Origin: Roseivirga sp. | Lineage (GTDB): Bacteria; Bacteroidota; Bacteroidia; Cytophagales; Cyclobacteriaceae | Direction: 5' to 3' | DNA length: 64,000 nucleotides | Assembly (NCBI GenBank): GCA_029262895.1 | Contig: JAJCYM010000099.1 | Location: 1-64,000 of the forward strand | Shown: in pieces, positions 8,949-18,551 of the stretch | How positions within the stretch are numbered: the stretch's first letter is position 1 | Layout: the number at the start of each line of letters is the position of its first letter | The notes under the pieces: generated by a model | Database searches by the model: none | Seen by the model: only the letters and a program-made list of their open reading frames with translations | Told to the model about the DNA's origin: nothing | Made by a program: the position numbers and the translations under genes

Positions 8949-11389
8949 TGTTTAGAAACAACCTCAAACTCGCCATTAGAAACATGCTTAAGCAGCGGAT
9001 GTATACGCTGCTTAATGTGCTGGGGCTCGGAGTTGGCATGGCTTCCTGTCTGATCATTTCATTTTATGTAAGTGAGGAAACCAGCTATGAAACATTCTAC
9101 CAGGAATATGATCAGGTTTACCGGCTAACTACCTACTGGAAACAGGAAGAAGGAGAAGAGCATTATGCAACCACTCCGCCACCCTTAGGACCCATGTTAT
9201 TGGATCAGGCTCCTGAGATAGAAGCCATGGTAAGGATGAATACTGGCAGTGACCTTACCATGAGGGCTGACCATAACTTTGAAAGACCTTTTAGAGAGAC
9301 CAACGCCTGGTCCGTAGATCGTAGCTTCTTCCAGGTATTCGACTATGGTTTTATCCGTGGGGATTATGAGTCTTTATTTACCAAGCCAAGGACGATTGTA
9401 ATGCCTAAATCCACTGCCATTCGATATTTTGGGCAAGAGGCTTATGATCAGGGAAATATAGTTGGAAGACACCTTGGTGGAGGAGGCGATGGAGGTACTC
9501 AATGGGAAATTGTTGGGGTAATGGAAGATCAGCCTCGGAATTCTCACTTTCAATTTGACATGTTGCTTTCAAGGGAAGACCCGGAAGCACTGAATATACC
9601 CAATTGGGGCTGGAATAATTTTCACACCTACGTCAAACTAAGAGACAACAGCCCAGAAAGAATCAAGTCAGTTGAAACCACATTAGAACAAATTGTAGCC
9701 ACCCATGCGGTATCAAATTCAGGAGTTACTCTTGAATTTCTAAGAGAGAAGGGCTTGGAGTGGAAATACACTTTACAACCTATTGCAGATATTCATTTGA
9801 CCTCTTCACTATTGCATGAAATGAGGCCTAAAGGGAATCGGATGTATGTAAACTCGCTGATTGCCGTGGCCATTTTTATCATTGTGCTGGCCTGCGTCAA
9901 TTTTGTAAACCTCTCCACGGCCAAATCGAGTATACGCGCTAAAGAAATAGGTGTTAAAAAGGTTTTGGGTTCTGGTCGAAACAGCTTGATTTATCAGTTT
10001 TTGTTAGAATCTCTGCTATTCTCATTTTTAGCGTTGCTCCTGGCCTTTGGCTTAGCAGAGGGAATGGTGATTATACTGGAAAACACCTTTCAGTGGCAAC
10101 TAAATACAGCAATTCTCGACAGTCCTATAAATTGGTTGGTCATTTTGGGAGTCACCACCTCCATTGGATTGATGGCTGGCATCTATCCTGCGCTCTATCT
10201 GACAAGCTTTAGACCTATTGCTGTGTTGAAAGGGAATTTGACACATGCTTCATCAAAAGGACCGCTAAGGAATTTGCTTGTAGGGTTTCAGTTTGTGGTG
10301 TCCATTGCCCTAATAATTTCCGCTTTGGTGATTAAACAGCAAGTGGAATATACCAGAAGTAAAGACCTTGGCTTCGACAAGGAGAATGTGCTGGTCATCC
10401 AAAATGATCGGGAGATCGATGATAGGAGAGAAGAATTTAAAACTTTTCTGACTAAGGAATCCGGGATTCAAGGAGTCTCCTTTGCCACAGGCCTGCCGGG
10501 TCAACTGAGATATGCCCGCAGAGATTTTACAGTGGATGGCAATGATTTCAGCATGGGTATCAACTGGTATCAGGCAGATGATAGCTACCTCCAAACCATG
10601 GACTTGAAACTAGCCGAGGGAAGAGCTTTTGATAAAACTGTGGCCACAGAAAGCAACTCACTTTGGCTGAATGAACAGGCTGCTAAAGAGCTGGGACTTA
10701 CAGACCCTGTTGGCACATTTCTTACCATAAACAAGGGACAAAATGATGAGAAAAGAGTTCAGGTGATCGGAATACTAAAAGACTTTAACCTGGAATCTTT
10801 CGACAAGCAAATTCAACCTTTAGCTATAGAATATTTGAATGATTTTAGGTTTAAAGACTATATAGCTATTCGGGTTCAATCAAATGATCTGTCTGGAGCC
10901 ATTGAGAAAGTAGAAGCGGCTTGGAAGGAGTTCGAACCAAATGTTCCTCTGGTTTATAGCTTTCTTGATAAAGACTTTGATCGCCTGTTTAAATCGGAGC
11001 AGCAGCTAAGTAAAATATTTAGTGCTTTCACCATTCTGGCCATTTTCATTGCCTCTTTAGGGTTGTTTGGTTTGGCTTCGTATGTCAACGAGCAGCGCAC
11101 TAAAGAAATTGGAATTCGGAAGGTGCTTGGTGCATCTTTTGGATCCATATTGCTGCTGCTGTACAAGGATTATTTCAGACTGATCCTGATCTCTTTTACC
11201 ATAGCCGGAGCACTCTCATTTTATTTTATGAAAGACTGGTTGCAAAGCTTTGTATACCGGATTAACATGGAAGCGACCCCATTTATTATGGCACTCTTAG
11301 GTTCCATAATTCTGGCTGTGGTCACCATTGGCTATCAGTCTGTAAAGGCTGCTTATAGAAACCCGGTAGACACGTTAAAATCGGAATAA
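8948..11389 (+). CDS. Duplicated FtsX/MacB-type permease (array member 5)
   Basis: 813 residues; its ATG overlaps the preceding stop codon by one base. First FtsX signature KEIGVKKVLGSGRN near residue 331, second KEIGIRKVLGASFG near 717. Tail NPVDTLKSE. The first periplasmic domain contains a glycine-rich loop (GRHLGGGGDGGTQ, near residues 173-185) not seen in the other copies and is correspondingly longer. The next gene starts one base after the stop. The cytosolic signatures are conserved, so ATPase docking is probably intact; the cargo is unknown. Confidence 0.92.
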   Translation: MFRNNLKLAIRNMLKQRMYTLLNVLGLGVGMASCLIISFYVSEETSYETFYQEYDQVYRLTTYWKQEEGEEHYATTPPPLGPMLLDQAPEIEAMVRMNTGSDLTMRADHNFERPFRETNAWSVDRSFFQVFDYGFIRGDYESLFTKPRTIVMPKSTAIRYFGQEAYDQGNIVGRHLGGGGDGGTQWEIVGVMEDQPRNSHFQFDMLLSREDPEALNIPNWGWNNFHTYVKLRDNSPERIKSVETTLEQIVATHAVSNSGVTLEFLREKGLEWKYTLQPIADIHLTSSLLHEMRPKGNRMYVNSLIAVAIFIIVLACVNFVNLSTAKSSIRAKEIGVKKVLGSGRNSLIYQFLLESLLFSFLALLLAFGLAEGMVIILENTFQWQLNTAILDSPINWLVILGVTTSIGLMAGIYPALYLTSFRPIAVLKGNLTHASSKGPLRNLLVGFQFVVSIALIISALVIKQQVEYTRSKDLGFDKENVLVIQNDREIDDRREEFKTFLTKESGIQGVSFATGLPGQLRYARRDFTVDGNDFSMGINWYQADDSYLQTMDLKLAEGRAFDKTVATESNSLWLNEQAAKELGLTDPVGTFLTINKGQNDEKRVQVIGILKDFNLESFDKQIQPLAIEYLNDFRFKDYIAIRVQSNDLSGAIEKVEAAWKEFEPNVPLVYSFLDKDFDRLFKSEQQLSKIFSAFTILAIFIASLGLFGLASYVNEQRTKEIGIRKVLGASFGSILLLLYKDYFRLILISFTIAGALSFYFMKDWLQSFVYRINMEATPFIMALLGSIILAVVTIGYQSVKAAYRNPVDTLKSE

Positions 11390-11390
11390 T

Positions 11391-13778
11391 ATGTGGCGTC
11401 ATTTCTTGAAATTGGCAATAAGAAACATCTCCAGAAAGGGGCTATTCTCACTGCTTAATATTGGCGGTTTGTGCATAGGCTTAGCTTCATTTATGGTGAT
11501 TATGCTCTATGTCTTTCAGGAAAGTAATTATGAAAAGGGCTTTTCAAAAGAGGCCCGGACTTACAGGTTGTATACCCAAATGTTCGATGGTTCTGCAATG
11601 GCGACTTCTTCTTCAAACCTTCAGATAGTGATGGAAGAACTTTCCGAGGTTGAATCTTCCACTTCAATGACAAGGGTTCCCCCTCTTAAAACTTTGACAA
11701 TTCGCGAGAAGAGTCACTCTGTTGAAAATTACTTTTTTACCGACAACAACTTCCTCAAAGTTTTTGACTATCAGTTTTCTGTCGGGAATAAGGAATTGGC
11801 ACTAAACAGTCCCTATAGTGCCATACTCACAGAGGACGAGGCATTCAGGCTCTTCGGTAAAAAGGATGTTTTGAATGAGTCTATCACTCTGGACAAAGAA
11901 CAGTATGTCGTCACTGGGGTTTTAAAACCAACAATATTTAAATCACACCTGGAATTTGAGGCTTTGCTCATAAAAGGAACACCTGTCAAATATGATATAA
12001 AGCGGTGGGTAGGCGGTGGTCCAACATACACCTACGTCACGTTGGGAAGGAATGTCACAGCTGATCAGTTAAATAGCCGTCTGGATGAAATGGTGGAGAA
12101 GTATTATTTCCCAGGATTGAAAGCAGTCTTGCCTATTCGGGAGGGCTTTACTTTCGAGGATTGGATTACCAGAGGAAATATTGTAAGGAGCTATGCCCAA
12201 CCTATCGGTGACATTTATTTAAAGTCAAACCTGACGATTGAAATTAAGTCAGGGGGCAATAGAAAAACGGTCATGACCTTTGCTCTGATCGCAGTAATCA
12301 TCTTGGTTATTTCCTGTGCCAATTTCATTAACCTCTCAACAGCCAGAGCCTCTGATAGGGCCAAAGAACTTGGCGTTAGAAAAGTAATTGGTTCAACCAG
12401 AAAGGTGATTGTGACCCAATTGCTAATAGAATCAATGGGGGTAGTAGTCTGCGCAGGGATTCTTGCCCTTGGTTTGACTGAGCTGAGCTTGAAAATCGTG
12501 AATGGATTGTTTGATGGTTTCATTTCAATTTCTCTTATCAGTACTCCCGTTGTTATTTTGCCTTTAATAGCTATCATATTAATAGTAGGCCTGGTGTCTG
12601 GGTTGTATCCTGCATTTTACCTTTCCTCCTTTAAAGCTACCTCTCTTTTGAAAGGACAAAGGGTTCGGGGGTTCAAAGGGGCTGGGGCTGCACAAATATT
12701 CAGGAATCTATTGGTGATAGTTCAATTTTCCCTGTCAGCAATATTGATCATCGGGGCCATTTTTATTTCCGGTCAACTGCGACTCCTAAGGAACATTGAT
12801 TTGGGATTCGAAGAGCAAGATGTTCTGGTTGTTGAGGACTTATATAAATTGGGAAATCAAGCATCCTCATTTGTGCAGGAGGTACGTAAAAAAGGATTTG
12901 TCCGAGAAGCAGGTATCCTCAACAGACTACCTGGAGAAGGAGGCTCCCCTTTCAAAAGAAATATGAGTTCCTCCGATGGCCAGCAATTTTCTGTGGACGA
13001 GATTTCAGGAGATACTGAAATGTTTAATGCCCTTGGCGTAGAATTAATTGCAGGTCGAACCTTTTCAGACTCTCTGACTACGGATAAGAACAAATTGGTT
13101 TTAAATGAGACCGCAGCGGCTTTGCTTGTAGGAGCAATGCCGGTTGGCCAAATGCTGAGAGGGCAGGAGATAATCGGAGTGGTCAAAGACTTTCATTTTG
13201 AGTCTTTGAGGAATAGGATTGGTCCCGTCATTTTTAAATTCAATAGTCGCTATGGGAAGTTGGCAATCAAAATGCCGCTAAATCCTGAAAACATTCAAAG
13301 TATTGAAGAGACATGGAATCAATTTTCTCAAGCCCCACTCAATCGTTCCTTTCTTCAAGACAATTATGACAGAATATTGGCCACTGAATCCAGAATTGGG
13401 AATGTCTTTGGCTTATTTACAGGCCTGGCAATATTCATTTCCTGTTTGGGCATCTATGGCTTAACACTTTTTGCTGCTGACCAGCGCGCCAAAGAATTCG
13501 GCATTCGCAAGGTGCTGGGTGCTAACGTGTCCAATATCATTCGCTTATTGATTGCAAATTTCTTTGGCCTTGTTGGGATCGCACTTCTTGTTGCGGTTCC
13601 TGTCTCTATTTGGGGCATTAACAAATGGCTTGAAGATTTCGCTTATCGCATCGATTTGGATGTGTTCACCTTCATTTTCGGGGCCTTAATTATCACGTTA
13701 ATCGTGATTTTAACAGTCTTTCATCAATCCTATAAATCAGCAGTTAGAAATCCAGTAGAAACTCTTAAATCTGAATAA
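11391..13778 (+). CDS. Duplicated FtsX/MacB-type permease (array member 6)
   Basis: 795 residues (MWRHFLKLAIRNISRKGL). First FtsX signature KELGVRKVIGSTRK near residue 321, preceded by CANFINLSTARAS; second KEFGIRKVLGANVS near 698. Tail NPVETLKSE. It has the ESNYEKGF motif after the first helix that marks members 6-8. Its middle (DLGFEEQDVLVV, and IGVVKDFHFESLR in the second periplasmic domain) is closely matched by member 8, although member 7 lies between them. Gaps of one base on both sides place it inside the operon. Confidence 0.92.
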   Translation: MWRHFLKLAIRNISRKGLFSLLNIGGLCIGLASFMVIMLYVFQESNYEKGFSKEARTYRLYTQMFDGSAMATSSSNLQIVMEELSEVESSTSMTRVPPLKTLTIREKSHSVENYFFTDNNFLKVFDYQFSVGNKELALNSPYSAILTEDEAFRLFGKKDVLNESITLDKEQYVVTGVLKPTIFKSHLEFEALLIKGTPVKYDIKRWVGGGPTYTYVTLGRNVTADQLNSRLDEMVEKYYFPGLKAVLPIREGFTFEDWITRGNIVRSYAQPIGDIYLKSNLTIEIKSGGNRKTVMTFALIAVIILVISCANFINLSTARASDRAKELGVRKVIGSTRKVIVTQLLIESMGVVVCAGILALGLTELSLKIVNGLFDGFISISLISTPVVILPLIAIILIVGLVSGLYPAFYLSSFKATSLLKGQRVRGFKGAGAAQIFRNLLVIVQFSLSAILIIGAIFISGQLRLLRNIDLGFEEQDVLVVEDLYKLGNQASSFVQEVRKKGFVREAGILNRLPGEGGSPFKRNMSSSDGQQFSVDEISGDTEMFNALGVELIAGRTFSDSLTTDKNKLVLNETAAALLVGAMPVGQMLRGQEIIGVVKDFHFESLRNRIGPVIFKFNSRYGKLAIKMPLNPENIQSIEETWNQFSQAPLNRSFLQDNYDRILATESRIGNVFGLFTGLAIFISCLGIYGLTLFAADQRAKEFGIRKVLGANVSNIIRLLIANFFGLVGIALLVAVPVSIWGINKWLEDFAYRIDLDVFTFIFGALIITLIVILTVFHQSYKSAVRNPVETLKSE

Positions 13779-13779
13779 A

Positions 13780-16158
13780 ATGGTACGTCATTTCCTCAAA
13801 GTAGCAATTAGAAATATTTATAAGAAAGGACTCTTTTCGGTGCTTAATATTGCCGGGTTGAGTATTGGTATCTCGGCCTTTTTGGTGATTGTATTATATG
13901 TATTTCAAGAAACATCTTTTGAAAAGGGATTTGAAAGATGGGAGGACACTTACCGCATTGAAGAGCATTTTGTAAGCATGGGTGAGGTGGCCTGGACTAC
14001 TCCGAACCTGCAATTTTTCCTGAACGAGATTCCAGAGATTGAGGCGTATAGTCGGTTGGCCGTAGATTTTGGAATGGAGGTTATAAAGGATGATGCGCTG
14101 TTCAAGACAGATCAGACGGTTTGGACAGACAACTCCTTCTTTAATGTTTTCGACTATAAGATCATTGCGGGAAACCCCGATGCTCCACTGATGGGGCCTG
14201 GCTCTATGGTAATTACTAGAAACATGGCGGAGCGCCTTTTCGGTAGAACCGATGTAGTAGGAGAGCAGATAGAAATAAAAAAGAATGGTGTATTTCTGGT
14301 GGCAGCCGTGGTCGAAAATCCTTTGATCAAATCTCATTTAGATTTTGACCTTTTAGTGCATAGGCAGGACGCAGAAGCATTTGATGCCAACGGATGGTAC
14401 AACATTGGAGGTTATACCTACGCTAAGTTAGCTAACGGCACTTCTCAAGAGGTTTTCAATCAGAAATTGAGAGATCTGAACGAACGCAACCTTTATCCCA
14501 ATGCTTTTCTGCCCGTAACTGATATGTCATTTGAGGAATGGCAGGAGCATGACAATCGCATTAGTTTTATGTCCAAGCCGATTTCCAGGATATACCTTGA
14601 TTCCAATCTACAATTTGAAATAGGAGCCGGAGGAGACAAACAGACCCTGGTTACACTTTCCATAATCGCTCTGTTCATCCTGGTAATTGCAAGCATCAAT
14701 TTTATGAATCTGACCACGGCCAGATCTTCAGGTCGCACTAAAGAAATCGGGATGCGCAAGGTGCTTGGCTCCAGAAGATGGGGGTTGATCATTCAATTCC
14801 TGTCTGAATCATTATTGATTACGCTCATAGCTACAATTATAGCGGCTGGTTTGACCGAGGTGATTATTTTTCAGGTAAATCAACAATTTGGAGACGCGAT
14901 TGGGCTGTCATTGCTGAAATACCCCTCGTTGCTGATCAATATAGGGATAGGAGTTGTTTTGCTTGGTGTCATATCTGGTCTTTACCCGGCTTTCTATCTC
15001 TCCTCGGCCAAGGTGATCCCTCTTTTAAAAGGAATGAAACTGGCCAGAGTGCTCAACCTGAATTTGGCTAAAGGCCTGAGAAATGGGTTGGTTATGGTTC
15101 AGTTTACCCTTTCCACTGCCTTGATTATCGCAACATTGTTCATCCAGGATCAACTGACATTCCTGAAAAATAAGGATGTGGGTTTTGATCAGGAACAGGT
15201 ACTGGTGATTACCAATGCCAATGAGCTGGGAAATGATAAACTGGCCTTTAAAAACGAGCTGCTACAAGTTCCGGGAATTCAAAGTGCTTCTTACGCACAA
15301 CGAGTACCTGGTGATCATTTCAATGGTGTACAATCCATCATGTTGGACGCAAACAATACCTTGGTCATGTCAACATTCACCAACGACCTGGATTACTATA
15401 ACACCTTGGGTCTTGAAATGTCGGCAGGAGACTGGTTTTCACCAGACCTTGTTAAGACAGACTCAAATATTGTTGTCAATGAGGCGGCTATTAATAGTAT
15501 CGGCCTAGAAGATCCGGTGGGCAAGACAATCGGTAACTACTATACGATTGTCGGAGTAGTAAAAGATTTCAACTATGGTTCTTATAAGGAGCCTATTGGC
15601 CCCGCATTTTTTAACTATTCCGAAACTAAGGGCAACCGAATGGTGGTACGCCTTGATACCAAAGAAATGCCAATTGAAGAAATAAATCAGGTCTGGCAGA
15701 AGTTTGCCGCGGATGCCATGGACACTCATTGGTTGGAGAGGAATTTTGAGGAACTGCTGGTTAAGGAAGACCAAATGGGGAGTGCAGTAACTATTTTCAC
15801 TGTCCTGGCCATTGTGGTCTCGTGTTTTGGCCTCTTTGGTTTGGCCGCCTTTACTGCCGATCAAAGACTCCAGGAATTTGGAATCCGCAAGGTACTCGGA
15901 GCCTCAGTGGTGGATATTGTTAGAGTATTCAGCTACGATTTTATGCGAGTCATCGGCATTGCATTTTTGATTTCCATCCCTCTGTCTATTTGGGGAGTGA
16001 ACCAATGGCTCCAGGGCTTTGCGGATCGGATATCTCTTTCGGTTGGCGTATTCATTTTGGCGGGTATTCTCGCAATCGGCATTGCGTTCGCAACTATACT
16101 ATTTCAATCCATCAAAACCGGAAGATTGAATCCGGTAGATACAATTAAAAACGAATAG
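13780..16158 (+). CDS. Duplicated FtsX/MacB-type permease (array member 7)
   Basis: 792 residues, one base after member 6 and two before member 8. First FtsX signature KEIGMRKVLGSRRW near residue 320; second QEFGIRKVLGASVV near 697. Tail LNPVDTIKNE. The last 100 residues match member 8 at 93 of 100 positions, whereas the N-terminal and periplasmic parts of the two proteins are clearly more different. This points to gene conversion or unequal crossing-over limited to the second FtsX domain. Confidence 0.92.
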   Translation: MVRHFLKVAIRNIYKKGLFSVLNIAGLSIGISAFLVIVLYVFQETSFEKGFERWEDTYRIEEHFVSMGEVAWTTPNLQFFLNEIPEIEAYSRLAVDFGMEVIKDDALFKTDQTVWTDNSFFNVFDYKIIAGNPDAPLMGPGSMVITRNMAERLFGRTDVVGEQIEIKKNGVFLVAAVVENPLIKSHLDFDLLVHRQDAEAFDANGWYNIGGYTYAKLANGTSQEVFNQKLRDLNERNLYPNAFLPVTDMSFEEWQEHDNRISFMSKPISRIYLDSNLQFEIGAGGDKQTLVTLSIIALFILVIASINFMNLTTARSSGRTKEIGMRKVLGSRRWGLIIQFLSESLLITLIATIIAAGLTEVIIFQVNQQFGDAIGLSLLKYPSLLINIGIGVVLLGVISGLYPAFYLSSAKVIPLLKGMKLARVLNLNLAKGLRNGLVMVQFTLSTALIIATLFIQDQLTFLKNKDVGFDQEQVLVITNANELGNDKLAFKNELLQVPGIQSASYAQRVPGDHFNGVQSIMLDANNTLVMSTFTNDLDYYNTLGLEMSAGDWFSPDLVKTDSNIVVNEAAINSIGLEDPVGKTIGNYYTIVGVVKDFNYGSYKEPIGPAFFNYSETKGNRMVVRLDTKEMPIEEINQVWQKFAADAMDTHWLERNFEELLVKEDQMGSAVTIFTVLAIVVSCFGLFGLAAFTADQRLQEFGIRKVLGASVVDIVRVFSYDFMRVIGIAFLISIPLSIWGVNQWLQGFADRISLSVGVFILAGILAIGIAFATILFQSIKTGRLNPVDTIKNE

Positions 16159-16160
16159 CT

Positions 16161-18539
16161 ATGTTGAAGCACTCATTGATAATTGCACTAAGAAACCTGC
16201 GAAAGGGGAATAGTATTACAATTCTAAATATTGTAGGACTAACTCTGGGTCTGGCCTGTTCTATGGTTATAGGCCTTTATGTTGTTCAGGAGCTGTCTTA
16301 TGAAAAAGGCTTTTCTAAATCTGACCGCACCTATAGAGTAAGTACTCGCTTCTTTGGAAGCTACAATGCCACTTCTTCTCAAAACTTAGCCTCTGTATTA
16401 TCTGAACAGCCCGAATTTGAAGTTGCCACCAAGTTAAGCAAGGTCTTCAATGGTACTGTCACACTTGAAGGCAAGTCCTTCATCGCGAACAACTATTATG
16501 CGATCGATAGCAGTTTTAACAATGTCTTTGACTATGAGTTATTATATGGAGTAAGAGGGGCAGCCTTTAAAAATGAAAATTCTTTAATACTAACTACAGA
16601 AGAGGCAGAAAGACTATTTGGCAGGCACGATGTGGTCGGTGAGTTCTTATTGGTCAATGATGTCAAATCGGAGGTTACGGGTGTTTTGAAACCTTCATTC
16701 TACAAAAGCCATTTGGAATTTAGGGCTTTGCAAGTAAGAAAAACCAGCCCCTATGATGATTTTTTTTGGAGGGTTCTTGGTAACCATACTTATGCAGTAA
16801 CCTATAAGAATGTCAATCAAGAACAAGTTGAAAATCGTTTAGACCAGATAAGAGAAGACTATCTCTTTCCAAGTTTAAGCAAGATGGTCACGCAAAACAC
16901 CTTGGAAGAGTGGCTCGAAAACCCAACCAAAGGTCCGGACCTTTCTTCTCAGCGAATTGCAGACATACACCTTGGGCCTAGAAAAGTCAGAGAATTAGCG
17001 AAAGGAGGTAACAGAAATGCTGTCCTCGCATTTGCCATTATTGCGCTGTTTATACTCGTCATTTCCTGTGCCAATTTTATTAATCTGTCCACGGCCAAAG
17101 CCTCCGAGCGGACTAAAGAATTGGGAGTGAAAAAAGTGTTAGGAACCTCTAGACGTGTGCTTATTATACAGATTTTGGGTGAATCAGTATTGCATACAGT
17201 TTTTGCCGGTATCTGTGCGCTTGGTCTTACAGAGTTGGCATTAACACTGATGCAGAGTTACTTTCCTGATTTCATAACGCTATCTATTTCTCAGTATCCT
17301 ATCATGATTCTGGTTTTGATAGCTGCCGTAGTGATGGTAGGTGTTTTTGCCGGAATGTACCCAGCCTGGTACTTGTCTTCATTTAAAATCAATGCCTTGT
17401 TAAAAGGACAAAAGATTAAGGGCTTTTCTGGAGCCAATGCGGCTGGCTGGTTCAGAAATATACTAGTATTAGCGCAATTCACTCTTTCTGCAACTTTGAT
17501 CATTGGAGCCATATTTATCCTCCGTCAGATTGATCATTTACAAAAAATGGATTTAGGTTTTAATGACGAAAATGTCTTAGTCATTAATAACGCTTTTGAT
17601 CTGGGTGAGAGAGGCGCTGATATTCCCGCGTTCTTAAATGAAATCGAGAGACTGTCCTTTGTGGAAAATACCGCTACTTTTTTTCGCATACCAGGCCATC
17701 AGGATGGAGCGGTAAAAACCTTGCAGGAGTTGTCAAACGGAAAGGAGCTGTATTTTGATCATATTGATGGGAGCAGTGATTTGATTGAAATGTTAGGTAT
17801 AAAGCTTCTGTACGGCAGGTTGATGTCAGATTCCTTAGAATCAGATCAGGACGCTATCATAATTAATGAAGCTGCTGCTGCGCACTTTGAGGGGTCAAAT
17901 GTAATTGGTTCGAAAGTCGGGGATAGGGTGGTGATTGGTGTTGTAGAAGACTTTCACTTTGAATCACTGCGAACAGAGGTTGGTCCGGCAAGTATCCAAA
18001 TAAGTGAGAACAGAATAAAAATAGGGATTAGGATGCCCTTAACACAAGCCAATATTTCTGAGGTTAGTGACAAATGGCATACATTTCAGTCGAAGCCTTT
18101 AGACTATGGTACGCTATCTGAAAACTATGGTGGATTACTGAATAAAGAAAGACAAATCGGTGCAGCGTTTACTCTATTTACCGTCTTGGCCATTATTATT
18201 TCGTGCCTGGGCCTCTTTGGGTTGGCTGCCTTCGCAGCAGATCAAAGACTTAAGGAGTTTGGAATTCGCAAAGTACTCGGAGCTTCGGTAGTGGATATTG
18301 TAAGCGTATTCAGCTACGATTTTATGCGGATTATCGGCATTGCATTTTTGATTTCAATCCCTTTGTCCATTTGGGGAGTAAATCAATGGCTTCAGGGCTT
18401 TTCAGATCGAATATCCCTTTCCGTTGGGGTGTTTATTTTGGCCGGGGTTCTCGCCATTGGCATTGCCTTCGTAACTATTCTGTTTCAATCCATCAAAACC
18501 GGGAAATTGAATCCTGTAGATACTATTAAGAATGAATAA
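16161..18539 (+). CDS. Duplicated FtsX/MacB-type permease, mosaic (array member 8)
   Basis: 792 residues from ATG 16161. First FtsX signature KELGVKKVLGTSRR near residue 316; second KEFGIRKVLGASVV near 696. Tail LNPVDTIKNE. The body resembles member 6 (CANFINLSTA, DLGFNDENVLVI, IGVVEDFHFESLR), but from about 18170 onward it follows member 7 almost exactly, including long identical runs of DNA. It is best explained as a chimera of two neighbouring paralogues. The frame is intact, so it is probably functional. Confidence 0.92.
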   Translation: MLKHSLIIALRNLRKGNSITILNIVGLTLGLACSMVIGLYVVQELSYEKGFSKSDRTYRVSTRFFGSYNATSSQNLASVLSEQPEFEVATKLSKVFNGTVTLEGKSFIANNYYAIDSSFNNVFDYELLYGVRGAAFKNENSLILTTEEAERLFGRHDVVGEFLLVNDVKSEVTGVLKPSFYKSHLEFRALQVRKTSPYDDFFWRVLGNHTYAVTYKNVNQEQVENRLDQIREDYLFPSLSKMVTQNTLEEWLENPTKGPDLSSQRIADIHLGPRKVRELAKGGNRNAVLAFAIIALFILVISCANFINLSTAKASERTKELGVKKVLGTSRRVLIIQILGESVLHTVFAGICALGLTELALTLMQSYFPDFITLSISQYPIMILVLIAAVVMVGVFAGMYPAWYLSSFKINALLKGQKIKGFSGANAAGWFRNILVLAQFTLSATLIIGAIFILRQIDHLQKMDLGFNDENVLVINNAFDLGERGADIPAFLNEIERLSFVENTATFFRIPGHQDGAVKTLQELSNGKELYFDHIDGSSDLIEMLGIKLLYGRLMSDSLESDQDAIIINEAAAAHFEGSNVIGSKVGDRVVIGVVEDFHFESLRTEVGPASIQISENRIKIGIRMPLTQANISEVSDKWHTFQSKPLDYGTLSENYGGLLNKERQIGAAFTLFTVLAIIISCLGLFGLAAFAADQRLKEFGIRKVLGASVVDIVSVFSYDFMRIIGIAFLISIPLSIWGVNQWLQGFSDRISLSVGVFILAGVLAIGIAFVTILFQSIKTGKLNPVDTIKNE

Positions 18540-18551
18540 AAGAGAAATATA

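Noticed and set aside
12215-12577. Minus-strand open frame opposite array member 6
   Set aside because: Repeats in similar places opposite other copies because it mirrors conserved permease codons.
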